DNA of 64,000 nt, from the NCBI RefSeq assembly GCF_902805515.1, contig NZ_CADCTE010000121.1, positions 1 through 64,000 of the forward strand, read 5' to 3'. This document shows positions 16,594-24,994 of this stretch, in pieces. Positions within the stretch are counted from its first letter, which is position 1; the number at the start of each line of letters is the position of its first letter. The notes below the pieces were generated by a model. That model ran no database searches. It saw nothing but the letters and a program-made list of their open reading frames with translations, and had not been told where the DNA came from. The position numbers and the translations under genes were made by a program. This DNA is from an uncultured Arthrobacter sp. GTDB taxonomy: Bacteria; Actinomycetota; Actinomycetes; Actinomycetales; Micrococcaceae.

Positions 16594-17988
16594 GTGACCG
16601 CAGAACCGAATCCAGCCGCCCCCGGCCCCATCCTGGCTGCCGCCGGGGAGAGCGCCTACACAGACGCCACCGCCAGCTACAACCTTGCGGTGGAGATCCG
16701 CCCGCAGTTCGCCGCGACGGCCACCACCGTCGCCGAAGTCCAGGCCATCCTCAGGGAGGCGGCGGCTCAGGACCTGTCGGTTCGGGTGCATGCCACCGGG
16801 CATGGCTCCGGATCGGTGCTGCCCTACGGGGCGGATGACGTGCTCATCCGGGTGCGGATGGAAGGCGGGGTCGCCGTCGACCCGGACGCCCGGACGGCGG
16901 TGATTCCGGCGGGCACCCCCTGGGGGGAGGTGCTGGCCGCCTCCGCTCCCCACGGACTGGTTCCGCTGCACGGGTCCTCGCCGACGGTCGGGGCGGTCGG
17001 TTACCTGCTGCGGACGGGGCTGAGCTTCTACGGCAGGCGGTACGGCCTCGCCTCGAACTCGCTCACCTCGATCACGCTCGTTACCGCCGATGGTGCCGTC
17101 GTCACGGTGGACCACGACAACGACCGGGAACTGTTCGACGCACTGCGCGGCGGTGGCGGCGGCTTCGGCGTCGTCGTCTCGGTGACGGTGTCCCTCTTCG
17201 CCATCGACTCGGTGTTCACCGGTGCCGCGTTCTGGCCGGCCGCCGTGGCCCCGTTCCTGCTTCAGGCGTGGGAGGAATGGGCCGCGACGGCCCCGCCCGA
17301 GGCCTCCACGGCATTCCGGATCATGAACCTGCCACCCCTGCCCGGGCTCCCGCCGGCGCTCACGGCGGGCCCGGTCGTGTGCATTGACGGAGCCGTACTC
17401 GGCGGGGAGGGGCGCTCCGGGGCGGAGATCGCCGCGGACCTCCTGGAGCCCCTCCGCCGGCGGGTCGAACCGATCCTCGACACCTGGCACCCGGGGGTGC
17501 CCACCGACGTGCCCGCAACCCACATGGATCCCCCGGACCCGGCGCCGTTCGTGGGCGACCACCAGATGTTGAAGCCTCTCGGTGCCGCCGGGCGCCAGGC
17601 GCTGCTGTCGATCGCAGGCACGGCCGCTGGAGCCCACCTGACGATCGTTGAGCTCCGGCAGCTGGGCGGGGCCCTGGCCGTCCCCGATCCCCGGGGCGGC
17701 ATCGTGAATTCCCTGTCCGGCGCGTACGGCTCGCTCAGCATAGGCATCCTTGCCGGCCCTGACGCCGCGGAGGGGGTGGAGGCCGGACTGGCCGCACTGC
17801 GTGCGGTGCTTGAGCCCTGGGACACCGGCCTGACCGCTCCAAGCTTCGTTGACCGCTTCGATGGACCGCAGCGTTCCTTCGACGCCTCGGTGGCGGAGCA
17901 GGTCGAGGCGGTCCGCCGGCGGGTGGATCCGCAGGGCATGTTCGGCCGCGATGCCTCATATGCCGTGCCGGCGGGCTCGCGGAGATAG
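16594..17988 (+). CDS. FAD-binding oxidoreductase (berberine bridge enzyme-like)
   Basis: A 464-residue flavoprotein of the FAD_binding_4/BBE family, which oxidises alcohols, sugars or alkaloid-like compounds with O2. The FAD domain (about residues 30-205) includes RPQFAATATTVAEVQAIL, the HATGHGSGSV loop where bicovalent members attach flavin, PAGTPWGEVL, GSSPTVGAVGYLL and the long GGGGGFGVV loop. The substrate domain follows, and the short BBE C-terminal segment ends with a typical V-RRVDPQGMF-like sequence (here VRRRVDPQGMFGRD). GTG at 16594 is chosen because AGGAGA lies just upstream; the frame open to 16516 lacks support. Its TAG stop doubles as the -10 box of the next gene. Confidence 0.88.
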   Translation: MTAEPNPAAPGPILAAAGESAYTDATASYNLAVEIRPQFAATATTVAEVQAILREAAAQDLSVRVHATGHGSGSVLPYGADDVLIRVRMEGGVAVDPDARTAVIPAGTPWGEVLAASAPHGLVPLHGSSPTVGAVGYLLRTGLSFYGRRYGLASNSLTSITLVTADGAVVTVDHDNDRELFDALRGGGGGFGVVVSVTVSLFAIDSVFTGAAFWPAAVAPFLLQAWEEWAATAPPEASTAFRIMNLPPLPGLPPALTAGPVVCIDGAVLGGEGRSGAEIAADLLEPLRRRVEPILDTWHPGVPTDVPATHMDPPDPAPFVGDHQMLKPLGAAGRQALLSIAGTAAGAHLTIVELRQLGGALAVPDPRGGIVNSLSGAYGSLSIGILAGPDAAEGVEAGLAALRAVLEPWDTGLTAPSFVDRFDGPQRSFDASVAEQVEAVRRRVDPQGMFGRDASYAVPAGSRR

Positions 17989-17991
17989 TTT
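17986..17991 (+). promoter_or_regulatory. -10 box overlapping upstream stop codon
   Basis: TAGTTT fits TANNNT and lies exactly six bases before the ATG at 17998. Its first three bases are the stop codon of the FAD oxidoreductase gene. Confidence 0.5.
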
Positions 17992-17997
17992 GAGATC

Positions 17998-18570
17998 ATG
18001 ACGACATCGTTTCGGTACGACGTGGAGGTGCTGCACCTGCTCGTGTCGCCCGCGCACGCCTACTTCGGCCGCGCCCGCGACGGAGCGGCTGACGTCCCGA
18101 CGACGGACGCCGACAGGGTTGACCTCGTGGCGGGCAAGGGGATCGTCGGCGACCGGTTCTTCGGCAAGGCGGCGCACATGGATGCGGCGGTGACGCTGAT
18201 GGCGGTCGAGGCCCTCGATGCCATCGCCGACGAACTGGGGGTCGAGCACTTCGACCCGCTGCTTCCACGGCGCAACGTGATCCTTCGGGGCGCCCAGCTG
18301 GCACCTCTGGTCGGGGAGGAGTTTGCGCTCGAATCCGGTGGCGACACAGTGAGGCTTCGAGGCGGCCGGCCGGCGCACCCCTGTGTCTGGATGGACCGGG
18401 TGATGGCCCCCGGCGTGCATCCCGCGATGCGCGGGCGCGGGGGCATCCGCTGCCAGGTGCTCTCGGACGGCGTGCTGCACCGCGGGCCGGCCGTGCTGGT
18501 CAGCCCCGTCCCGCTGGAGCCCGGGCAGGCGCACGTTCCGGCCCTCCGACGGGCAACCCGGCTGCCCTGA
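17998..18570 (+). CDS. MOSC domain protein
   Basis: A 190-residue stand-alone MOSC domain, a family related to molybdenum cofactor sulfurase C-termini that carries sulfur or binds the molybdenum cofactor. The conserved cysteine is Cys129 in RPAHPCVWMD. Other family features are GKGIVGDRFFGK near residue 47, RRNVILRG and the glycine-rich C-terminal GRGGIRCQVLSDG. No molybdenum-cofactor gene is adjacent. The ATG at 17998 has no ribosome site but sits six bases after a TANNNT box, indicating a leaderless mRNA. Confidence 0.9.
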   Translation: MTTSFRYDVEVLHLLVSPAHAYFGRARDGAADVPTTDADRVDLVAGKGIVGDRFFGKAAHMDAAVTLMAVEALDAIADELGVEHFDPLLPRRNVILRGAQLAPLVGEEFALESGGDTVRLRGGRPAHPCVWMDRVMAPGVHPAMRGRGGIRCQVLSDGVLHRGPAVLVSPVPLEPGQAHVPALRRATRLP

Positions 18571-18611
18571 CCCCGCACGGCCACCTACCCGTCCGCCATC
18601 GGCCGGACGGG

Positions 18612-18617
18612 TAGGCT
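18612..18617 (+). promoter_or_regulatory. -10 box upstream of GDPD gene
   Basis: TAGGCT fits TANNNT. With the GTG at 18678 as start, the transcript would have a leader of about 54 bases containing the GGGAGGA ribosome site. Confidence 0.4.
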
Positions 18618-18677
18618 GTGCCTGTCCGGGCTGGGCTATGCCCGGCGGTTCGCGTACGGCGGGAGGACAGCGGCTTC

Positions 18678-19496
18678 GTGGGAAAAGTTAAGGTCATTGC
18701 GCACCGCGGCGCGTCCGCCGATGCCCCCGAAAACACTCTTGCGGCCGTCACCCTCGCCTTCGATCACGGCGCGGACTTCGTGGAGATCGACGTGCGCCGG
18801 ACCCTGGACGGGGAGCTGGTCGTCATCCACGACCCCACCCTGCAGCGGACCACAGATGTGCTCCGGGTGTTCCCCGGCCGCGCCCGGTACGACGTCGCCG
18901 GGTTCACCCTGGCCGAAATCCGCGCCCTCGACGCGGGAAGCTGGTTCGGACCCGGCTTCGCAGGGGAGCGCGTGCCGACCCTCCGGGCGGTCCTCGCCGC
19001 CCTGGCCGGCCGGGCGGGCCTGCTGCTTGAGGTCAAGGATCCCGCGTCCGCCCCGGGCATCGCCGGCGACCTTCGGTCGGTGCTCGACGCCGCAGGCTGG
19101 CTTGGGGAGGCCCCGGCCGGGCGGCTGGTGGTGCAGTCAGCCGACTGGACCTTCGTCGAGGAGTTCCACCTGCTCCTGCCGGAGGTGCCGGTGGGTCTGC
19201 TCGGCGGGCCGCCGCCACCGCCGGAGATCGACGGGGCGGCGGGCTGGGCGCACTGCATCAACCCGAAGAACACCAAGGTCACCGCCGCTTTGGTCCGCCG
19301 CGTCCACGGCGGCGGGATGGTCCTGTGGCCCTACACGGTCGACAACCCCCGCCGCATGCGCGAACTGATTCAGCTCGGCGCCGACGGCATCATCACCAAC
19401 CGTCCCGCGCTCGCGGCGGAGGTTCTGGCCGGGTCCGCACGACGTCGATTCGCTTGGCTGCGGCGGCTATGGCCGATCAGCAAGGCTTCCAGGTGA
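18678..19496 (+). CDS. Glycerophosphodiester phosphodiesterase
   Basis: A 272-residue enzyme that hydrolyses glycerophosphodiesters to glycerol 3-phosphate and an alcohol. The TIM-barrel GDPD signature is intact: His9-Arg10 in IAHRG, Glu18-Asn19 in APENT, the metal ligands Glu36 and Asp38 in FVEIDVRRT, and the second catalytic His51 in VVIHDPT. The barrel closes with LWPYTVDNPRRM and GADGIITNRP. There is no signal peptide, so a cytoplasmic location is likely. GTG at 18678 is preceded by GGGAGGA; the frame is open to 18618 but the extra 20 residues are not family-like. The last 20 bases overlap the convergent nuclease gene. Confidence 0.93.
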   Translation: MGKVKVIAHRGASADAPENTLAAVTLAFDHGADFVEIDVRRTLDGELVVIHDPTLQRTTDVLRVFPGRARYDVAGFTLAEIRALDAGSWFGPGFAGERVPTLRAVLAALAGRAGLLLEVKDPASAPGIAGDLRSVLDAAGWLGEAPAGRLVVQSADWTFVEEFHLLLPEVPVGLLGGPPPPPEIDGAAGWAHCINPKNTKVTAALVRRVHGGGMVLWPYTVDNPRRMRELIQLGADGIITNRPALAAEVLAGSARRRFAWLRRLWPISKASR

Positions 19497-20610
19497 GGCC
19501 CCCGGGCGCGTAGCAGCGGGGGCCGTTGTACCCCGGGTACGGGTTGCCAGGTGCGGGAGCCGGCGCTGGAGCAGGGGCGGGAACATAGGGTGCCGGTGCC
19601 GGCGGAACATATGGATCCGGGGCTGGTGGAAGATTCGCGATCCGGTCGCGTTCCGCGGCGGCCGCCGCGTCAGCCGCGATGCGTTCGGCCTCTGCTGCGG
19701 CCGCTGCGGCCGCAACTCGTTCCGCCTCCGCGATCCGGTCGGCCTCCTGCTGGCGCTTCGCCGCGGCTTTGGCTTCAGCTGCCTCCTTGGCCTTTTGGAC
19801 CGCCCGCGCCTCTGCCCGAGCGAACTCCCTCCCGGCCTCCTCCCTAGCGCGCAGTTCCGACTCTCCGGTACTGATCGCAGCGGTCAGGTCGGCGGTTAGG
19901 GAACTCGCCTTGGCACTGCCGAGGGCGAGCCAGAGCACAGACTTCTTCTCCAGCGCGAGAGTTTCCTGCACGGCCTTAGCAGTGGCCAGGGCGGCAGCGA
20001 GACCTGCTGCCGCCGCTGCTGCTGTCGCCGCCGTTCCGCCCACCGGCACCGCTGACGCCTCAGCCAGAGCGTGGGTGGCATCGTCCACCTGGGTGGGAAG
20101 GGAACATCCGGTCTGCGGGCTGTGGAGTCCTGCACGGTCTGCCTTGGCTTCACTGTGCGCGGCTTCAACCTCGTCGAGGTACTTCCGATTCGGTTCGAAC
20201 ACCACGGGCACGCCGAGCCCTTGGCGGGCAATTTCGGCATTCACCAAAGTCCGGTCCGTCAGAAACACTGCTGCCAAGGTCCGGCCGTACCGGTCCTCCC
20301 GCTCCACATCGAAGTCGAGACCGACCTGCGTGCCTGGCGGTGTCAACTCCTTGAGGAATTCCGTCGCCTCAAGGCCGAGGCACTCAACCGGCTTGTCAGG
20401 ATGTTTCGTCTCGGGAGTGTCGATATTGAGGAGGCGGACGGTTTTTTCATCGCCGCCCACCTCGATGACAAGCGTGTCCCCGTCGACGACGCGAACGACG
20501 TTTCCCGCTTCTGCATCGGGAGAGTCCGAGCAGCTGGTCAGTCCTCCCACCAGGGCCGCGGTGACCACTCCCGCTACGAAAAGCCTGCGCCGGCCGACCG
20601 GATACACCAC
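19477..20610 (-). CDS. Thermonuclease-like lipoprotein with coiled-coil and proline-rich C-terminus
   Basis: A 377-residue exported protein. The signal peptide ends with a lipobox-like LTSC (Cys27). A staphylococcal nuclease-type domain covers about residues 38-165: GDTL, VRLLNIDTPETKH, the EATEFL helix and DRYGRTLAAVFL, which holds the catalytic arginine and glutamate region (R in VRLL, ER in VEREDRYGR). Residues 180-330 are alanine/glutamate/arginine-rich with heptad-like AEAKAAAKRQQEADRIAEAE, probably a coiled coil. The tail is a proline/alanine-rich wall-spanning segment ending in two cysteines (CYAPGGLTWKPC). It starts with two adjacent GTG codons. It probably acts as a surface nuclease. 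Confidence 0.82.
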   Translation of the reverse strand: MVYPVGRRRLFVAGVVTAALVGGLTSCSDSPDAEAGNVVRVVDGDTLVIEVGGDEKTVRLLNIDTPETKHPDKPVECLGLEATEFLKELTPPGTQVGLDFDVEREDRYGRTLAAVFLTDRTLVNAEIARQGLGVPVVFEPNRKYLDEVEAAHSEAKADRAGLHSPQTGCSLPTQVDDATHALAEASAVPVGGTAATAAAAAAGLAAALATAKAVQETLALEKKSVLWLALGSAKASSLTADLTAAISTGESELRAREEAGREFARAEARAVQKAKEAAEAKAAAKRQQEADRIAEAERVAAAAAAAEAERIAADAAAAAERDRIANLPPAPDPYVPPAPAPYVPAPAPAPAPAPGNPYPGYNGPRCYAPGGLTWKPC

Positions 20611-20806
20611 TGCTCTACCCCCACTATTTTCATTTTCGTGTCATTTGGCTGCGCCGATTCGGCCTGCACCCCGCCTGTGTGCGCTGATACACGCTCGTGG
20701 CGCACCCGTCGCCCCAGAACGCAGCAGATTGAGTGTATCGGTCCAACGGGCTGTCGGAGGAGACTGTCCGGGTGCTAGTGGGACGCTAAGGAACCAGCCG
20801 GGCTTA

Positions 20807-20812
20807 TAGGCT
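20807..20812 (+). promoter_or_regulatory. -10 box of leaderless promoter for MATE gene
   Basis: TAGGCT fits TANNNT and is separated by exactly six bases from the GTG start at 20819. Confidence 0.55.
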
Positions 20813-20818
20813 GAGCCG

Positions 20819-22168
20819 GTGAGTGAAACCCTCCCCGGAAACCGGCAGCTCAGCCGCAGCATCCTTCGGCTGGCCGTGCCCGCGCTGGGCGCGCTCATCG
20901 CCGAACCCCTCTTCCTCCTGGCCGACTCGGCCATTGTCGGGCACCTGGGCGTCGCCGAGCTCGCCGGGGTCGGCCTGGCCTCCACCGTCCTGCAGACCGG
21001 GGTGGGCCTGATGATCTTCCTCGCCTACTCGACCACCCCGGCCGTGGCCCGCCTCCTCGGCGCCGGCCGGCGCGAGGAAGCCCTGGCCGCAGGACGCGAT
21101 GGCATCGGCCTCGCGGTACTCCTGGGCGTTGTGCTCTCCGCCGCCGGCTGGATCTTCGCTCCGGCGCTCACCGCGGGCCTGGGCGCCCGGGGTGAGGTGC
21201 ACGCCTTCGCCGTCGACTACCTCCGCTGGTCCATGCCCGGGCTCACCGCGATCCTCGTAGTCCTGGCCGCCACTGGGGTGCTGCGCGGCCTGCAGGACAC
21301 CCGGACACCGCTGATCGTCGCCGCGGTGGGCTTCGGGGTCAACATCGTGCTGAACCTGCTGCTCGTGTACGGTGCGGGACTGTCAGTCACCGGATCCGCC
21401 CTGGGCACCAGCATCACCCAGTGCGGCATGGCAGCGGCCTTCCTGGCGATCATTTTCCGGTCCACACGCGCCGGCGCGGTGCCGCTGCGGCCGTCCTGGC
21501 GCGGGGTGCGGTCCACCGCCACCGTCGGCTCATGGCTGATGCTGCGCACCCTCAGCCTGCGCCTGGCCATCCTGGCCACGGTCTTCGTCGCCACCGCCCA
21601 GGGGCCGGTGTCCCTCGCGGCCCACCAGCTGGTCATGACGGTGTTCACATTCCTCGCCTTCGCCCTCGACGCGCTGGCCATTGCGGCCCAGGCGCTGATC
21701 GGGAAGGAACTCGGCGCGGCAAACAAAACCCTCGCCCGCGCCCTGACCCGGCGCATGATCGTGTGGGGTGTCGGCTTCGGCATGCTCACCGGCGCCCTGC
21801 TGGCCCTGGCCGCGCCCTTCGCCGGCTGGATCTTCACCCCCGACGAATCGGTCCAGGCGGCCTTCGCCGCGGGCCTCTGGGTGCTTGCCGCCTCCCAGCC
21901 GGTGTGCGGATTCGTGTTCGTGCTCGACGGCGTCCTGATCGGAGCCGGCGACGCGCGGTACCTCGCCCTCGCCGGAGTCCTCAACCTGATCGTCTATCTT
22001 CCACTGCTCGCCTGGCTGCACAGCACCGGACTCACCGGCGGTGCCGGCCTGGTCTGGCTGTGGGCCGCCTTCGCCCTCGGCTACATGGCGGCACGGGCCG
22101 CCACCCTGGGCTGGCGCGTGCGCGATGACCGGTGGATGGTCACCGGCCCCGGCGGCCGTCCGGCGTGA
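20819..22168 (+). CDS. MATE family efflux transporter (DinF-like)
   Basis: A 449-residue inner-membrane antiporter with twelve predicted helices in two MatE halves, exporting cationic drugs or metabolites by proton or sodium exchange. The first helix has the family pattern ILRLAVPALGALIAEPLFLLADSAIVG; the loop GVLRGLQDTRTPL and the second-half FALDALAIAAQALIGKELGA are DinF-type landmarks. The start is GTG at 20819 with no ribosome site, explained by a TAGGCT box six bases upstream. It is divergent from the nuclease lipoprotein across 208 bases in which I see no other gene. Confidence 0.92.
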   Translation: MSETLPGNRQLSRSILRLAVPALGALIAEPLFLLADSAIVGHLGVAELAGVGLASTVLQTGVGLMIFLAYSTTPAVARLLGAGRREEALAAGRDGIGLAVLLGVVLSAAGWIFAPALTAGLGARGEVHAFAVDYLRWSMPGLTAILVVLAATGVLRGLQDTRTPLIVAAVGFGVNIVLNLLLVYGAGLSVTGSALGTSITQCGMAAAFLAIIFRSTRAGAVPLRPSWRGVRSTATVGSWLMLRTLSLRLAILATVFVATAQGPVSLAAHQLVMTVFTFLAFALDALAIAAQALIGKELGAANKTLARALTRRMIVWGVGFGMLTGALLALAAPFAGWIFTPDESVQAAFAAGLWVLAASQPVCGFVFVLDGVLIGAGDARYLALAGVLNLIVYLPLLAWLHSTGLTGGAGLVWLWAAFALGYMAARAATLGWRVRDDRWMVTGPGGRPA

Positions 22169-22244
22169 ACGGGCCCGCCCTGCCCTCTACACTTGTCCGT
22201 GCCGGAGGTGTTCCCGTCTGGTTCCCCCTGAAAGGCAGAGCGTG

Positions 22245-22865
22245 ATGACCGCGACTTCCCGCGCCGACGGCGCCTCCGGGCCGAACAGCCGGTCCGGTTC
22301 CTCCGTCTGGAAGCCCTTCCTGCTCAGGGCCGCCGCGGCCGCCGTCTTCGGCCTGCTCACCATTTTTTGGCAGGAGCCCTCCGTCCACGTCCTGTCCATC
22401 GCCGGCGGGGCATACTTGCTGGTCCTGGGCACGGGCCTCCCATGGACGGCGCGCTCCACCGGGGTTTCCGGGATCCGCGGTGCCGCCGCGGCGGTGGCCG
22501 GCGGCCTGCTCGCCGCCGCGGGGCTCGGAAACCTTGTGGTCCATGACGAACTCCTCTTCACCGTAACCGCCGGGGCTGCCCTGGCCGCCGCGGGAGTCGT
22601 CGAGCTCGTCACCGGGGCGCGCCTGCGGCGGACCCGGCCAGCGGGTAACGACCTGATCCTTGTCGGCGCGGTCTCCGTCCTCACCGCGGTGGGCCTGCCC
22701 TTCGTCGTGCCGCTCGGTGCCCATGCCCTCCTCGGCGTGGCCGGTGGGGGAGCGCTGCTGACCGCCGTCGTGCTCGGCATTGCCGCCCTGAGTTACCGGC
22801 AGGAGGCCGGCCGTCCGGCGTCGGGGGATGACGGTGCGCGCCCCGCCGGGAACGCCGTAAACTAG
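22245..22865 (+). CDS. Integral membrane protein, six predicted helices, unknown function
   Basis: A 206-residue hydrophobic protein with about six membrane segments from residue 25 to 190, and polar N- and C-terminal tails. The layout (paired helices with LSIAGGAYLLVLG and AAAGVVELVTGARLRR) resembles HdeD/DUF308-like membrane proteins, but the similarity is only general. ATG at 22245 follows GTG directly (22242); AAAGGCAGAG lies upstream. It is 76 bases downstream of the MATE gene and 61 upstream of another small membrane protein, all on one strand, so co-transcription is possible. Confidence 0.7.
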   Translation: MTATSRADGASGPNSRSGSSVWKPFLLRAAAAAVFGLLTIFWQEPSVHVLSIAGGAYLLVLGTGLPWTARSTGVSGIRGAAAAVAGGLLAAAGLGNLVVHDELLFTVTAGAALAAAGVVELVTGARLRRTRPAGNDLILVGAVSVLTAVGLPFVVPLGAHALLGVAGGGALLTAVVLGIAALSYRQEAGRPASGDDGARPAGNAVN

Positions 22866-22926
22866 GAGGGGTGCTTCTACTGGTCGTAGAAGCCGGACCA
22901 TCTATGCTCCACCGGAAGGATTGACA

Positions 22927-23307
22927 GTGGCTAAGAGCCAACCGGGGCAGCCCGGCCAGGGCAGCGAGCGCCTCGGCGTGAAGGGGCCCCTCGTCTTTTC
23001 GGCGGTCCTTGCGGTGGTGGCAGGCGCCGCCACGACGGTTTTCGCGACCGGTGGGGGAAGCAGGGTCCTGCGCGTCGATCTCGGCCTCACGGCGGCGGGC
23101 ATCGCCTTCATCGTGTCCCTGGTCATCTGCGCGATGCTGATGATTTCCGCGAAGCCCAACCCGGAACACCTGGGCAAGGGTTCCGGCGTGAACCGGTCCT
23201 CCGCCGCGGCCGGCGGACCCGGAATGTCAGGCGCCGCGGGCACGCCGACGACGCCGGAGCCCGGCACAGACGAGCCGCGCTACGGGCAGCGCAGCCCCGA
23301 CGCCTAA
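22927..23307 (+). CDS. Small two-helix membrane protein, unknown function
   Basis: A 126-residue protein with two hydrophobic segments (about residues 21-41 and 52-76) and a long glycine/proline-rich C-terminal tail (GMSGAAGTPTTPEPGTDEPR), presumably cytoplasmic. I do not recognise a characterised family. GTG at 22927 is preferred to the TTG six bases earlier because GGAAGGA (22914-22920) gives proper spacing only to the GTG. It lies downstream of the six-helix protein on the same strand. Confidence 0.72.
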   Translation: MAKSQPGQPGQGSERLGVKGPLVFSAVLAVVAGAATTVFATGGGSRVLRVDLGLTAAGIAFIVSLVICAMLMISAKPNPEHLGKGSGVNRSSAAAGGPGMSGAAGTPTTPEPGTDEPRYGQRSPDA

Positions 23308-23453
23308 AACTAAAGGCATCGCGGACGCGGGTGGCGATTGACGGCCAGGCTACGGCTCTGTCGGAATCCGGTATCCACTGCTAATCTTGCGACTGGTGCA
23401 GCCCACCGACCGCCGCGTCGCTCCAGGCGGGCCCATCCACCAAGAGGACCGCT

Positions 23454-23636
23454 GTGAGTGCAGCCAGCCCGGCACACCCGGTGCCCAGTGCCCGCCCGGG
23501 ATCCCCTTCGCTCACACGGACGGATTCCTGCTCTCGGGGGAAGTGTTCACCACGGGCGCTCCGCCCGGCCCTCGATGCCGCCGCCTTGCTGATTTTTCCG
23601 CCCATTGAATCTGCGCGGGACGGGGCCAACCGGTGA
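23454..23636 (+). pseudogene. Possible remnant of a DUF3054-like gene, coupled to DM13 gene
   Basis: A 60-codon frame starts at GTG 23454 after GAGGAC and stops with TGA at 23634-23636, overlapping the GTG start of the DM13 gene as GTGA. The segment RPALDAAALLIFPPIESARDG recalls the first helix of DUF3054 membrane proteins (usually LDxxLVLxFAxIGRRSH), but it stops immediately after, where three more helices would be expected. It could be a truncated gene, a real small gene, or chance. The surrounding 23308-23632 interval contains nothing else I can support except a TAATCT box near 23380. Confidence 0.3.
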
Positions 23637-24229
23637 CCCGCCGCCGCGTCACCCTGCTGGTGGTCCTTGTCGGCGTCCTCGCCCTTGCGGCGGCAGGCCT
23701 GGTCTTCAAGCCGTGGCTGCTGTTCGTCGATACGCGCGTCAACGACACCATCCCGCAGGTCGCCCAGCCCCTCGGCTCCGGCGAGGCACTGCCCGGGCCG
23801 GCTTCTGCCGCCCCCGAGCGGCCCGGCACCCCGGATGCCACCCGAAGCCCGGAACAAGCGAAGACCGCCGAAGCGCAGCCACGTCAACTCAGCGCCGGCA
23901 CCTTCGTCAGCCACGAGCACCGAACGACGGGCGCGGTGAGCGTCATCGAGCAACCCGACGGCAGCCGTCTCCTGGCCATCACCGGCCTCGACACCACGAC
24001 CGGTCCCGACGTCCACGTCTGGCTCAGCGCCGCGGACGTCGTCGAGGGGCGCGACGGCTGGTACACCGCAGGCGGTGCTGAATTCGTTGATCTGGGCCCG
24101 ATCAAGGGCAATCAGGGCGACCAGCTCTACAACATCCCGCCCGACGTCGACCTCTCCCGATATGTAGCCGTCGACCTGTGGTGCGTTCAGTTCGGCGTCT
24201 CCTTCGGCGCAGCACAACTCCTGTCCTGA
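23633..24229 (+). CDS. Membrane-anchored DM13 domain protein
   Basis: A 198-residue protein with one N-terminal membrane anchor (about residues 5-28), a disordered linker rich in proline and alanine, and a DM13 domain (about 88-196). DM13 is an extracellular fold with a conserved cysteine proposed to act in electron transfer. Diagnostic stretches are GTFVSHEHRTTG, GPDVHVWLSA, DLGPIKGNQGDQLYNIP and DLWCVQFGVSFGAAQL, with the conserved Cys in LWC. GTG at 23633 overlaps the stop of a possible gene remnant upstream. Part of its 3' end is repeated in the intergenic region that follows. Confidence 0.88.
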   Translation: MTRRRVTLLVVLVGVLALAAAGLVFKPWLLFVDTRVNDTIPQVAQPLGSGEALPGPASAAPERPGTPDATRSPEQAKTAEAQPRQLSAGTFVSHEHRTTGAVSVIEQPDGSRLLAITGLDTTTGPDVHVWLSAADVVEGRDGWYTAGGAEFVDLGPIKGNQGDQLYNIPPDVDLSRYVAVDLWCVQFGVSFGAAQLLS

Positions 24230-24311
24230 CGCCGCCGCCACCGCGAGTCCTGCGACGCCCGCTCCCGAGGGGCGAGCCGCCATCTGCCCGGCTCGGGGTC
24301 CCTGGCCTGAC

Positions 24312-24328
24312 TTCGGCGTCTCCTTCGG
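24312..24328 (+). repeat. Copy of DM13 3'-end sequence in intergenic region
   Basis: The 17 bases TTCGGCGTCTCCTTCGG occur at 24191-24207, inside the DM13 gene, and again here, 83 bases beyond its stop. In the matching frame this copy reads FGVSFGSARG, the usual C-terminal motif of DM13 domains, preceded by a proline-aspartate. It looks like the tail of a lost second DM13 copy. Confidence 0.5.
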
Positions 24329-24341
24329 TTCCGCCCGCGGT

Positions 24342-24884
24342 TCAGGCCCCCGCCCGGCGGGCCCGGTAGGCCTTCACATGCGTCCGGTTGGCGCAGTTTC
24401 CGGTGTCGCAGAAGCGCTTTGACCGGTTGCGGCTGAGATCAAGGACCACGGCCGCGCAGTCCTCCGCGGCGCACGTGCGCAGCCGCTCGAGTTCGTGTCC
24501 GCGGATGACATCGGCGAGGGCCATCGCTGCCTCGGTGGCCATCCGGTCCGCGAGCGGCGCCTCCGGCCCCGTGGCGTGAAGATGCCAGTCCCAGTGGTCG
24601 TGGCGTACCAGCTGCGGCAGGGCGCCTGCCGCGCGGAGGATGCGGTTGACGCGCTCGACGGCCTCGTCCTCGGGGGCATGCCAGATGGCCTCGAGCTCGG
24701 TGCGGAGCGCGCGCACGTCGTCGAGCTCGGCCTGCGAGTGGGTGCGGGAGCCGGAGAACTGCTGGGCGGCAAGGAACGCGTCGAGGTCGGCCAGTGTGGA
24801 AAGCCCGTCCGGGTCCTCCGCTGCCGTGTTGATCAGCGCCGCAGCGGACACCAACGCAACTTCCGTGTCATAGGCGAAAGACAT
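24342..24884 (-). CDS. CGNR zinc-finger (ABATE domain) transcriptional regulator
   Basis: A 180-residue putative DNA-binding stress regulator. The ABATE domain occupies about residues 1-125 (starts MSFAYDTEVALVSAAALINT), followed by the CGNR zinc finger near the C-terminus: CAAEDCAAV and FCDTGNCANR, where the family tetrad CGNR appears as CANR. ATG at 24884 follows AGGAG; an upstream in-frame TTG at 24899 overlaps that ribosome site. It is divergent from an EamA exporter, an arrangement common for this family, and probably regulates it through the dyad in the shared promoter. Confidence 0.9.
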   Translation of the reverse strand: MSFAYDTEVALVSAAALINTAAEDPDGLSTLADLDAFLAAQQFSGSRTHSQAELDDVRALRTELEAIWHAPEDEAVERVNRILRAAGALPQLVRHDHWDWHLHATGPEAPLADRMATEAAMALADVIRGHELERLRTCAAEDCAAVVLDLSRNRSKRFCDTGNCANRTHVKAYRARRAGA

Positions 24885-24918
24885 CTTGACTCCTGACAAA
24901 TCGGCCCGCTAGTGTCAC

Positions 24919-24943
24919 GACCATAACCATATTTTGGTCATTA
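24919..24943. promoter_or_regulatory. Candidate operator between CGNR regulator and EamA exporter
   Basis: An AT-rich island contains GACCA (24919-24923), CCAT and TGGTC (24935-24939) in overlapping dyads, including TAACCA-tattt-TGGTCA. It lies between the two divergent starts. Confidence 0.45.
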
Positions 24944-24994
24944 CACCATCGTAGGCGGGGACATCCCGCGGATCGTCACCTGAGGGGCAAGCGT

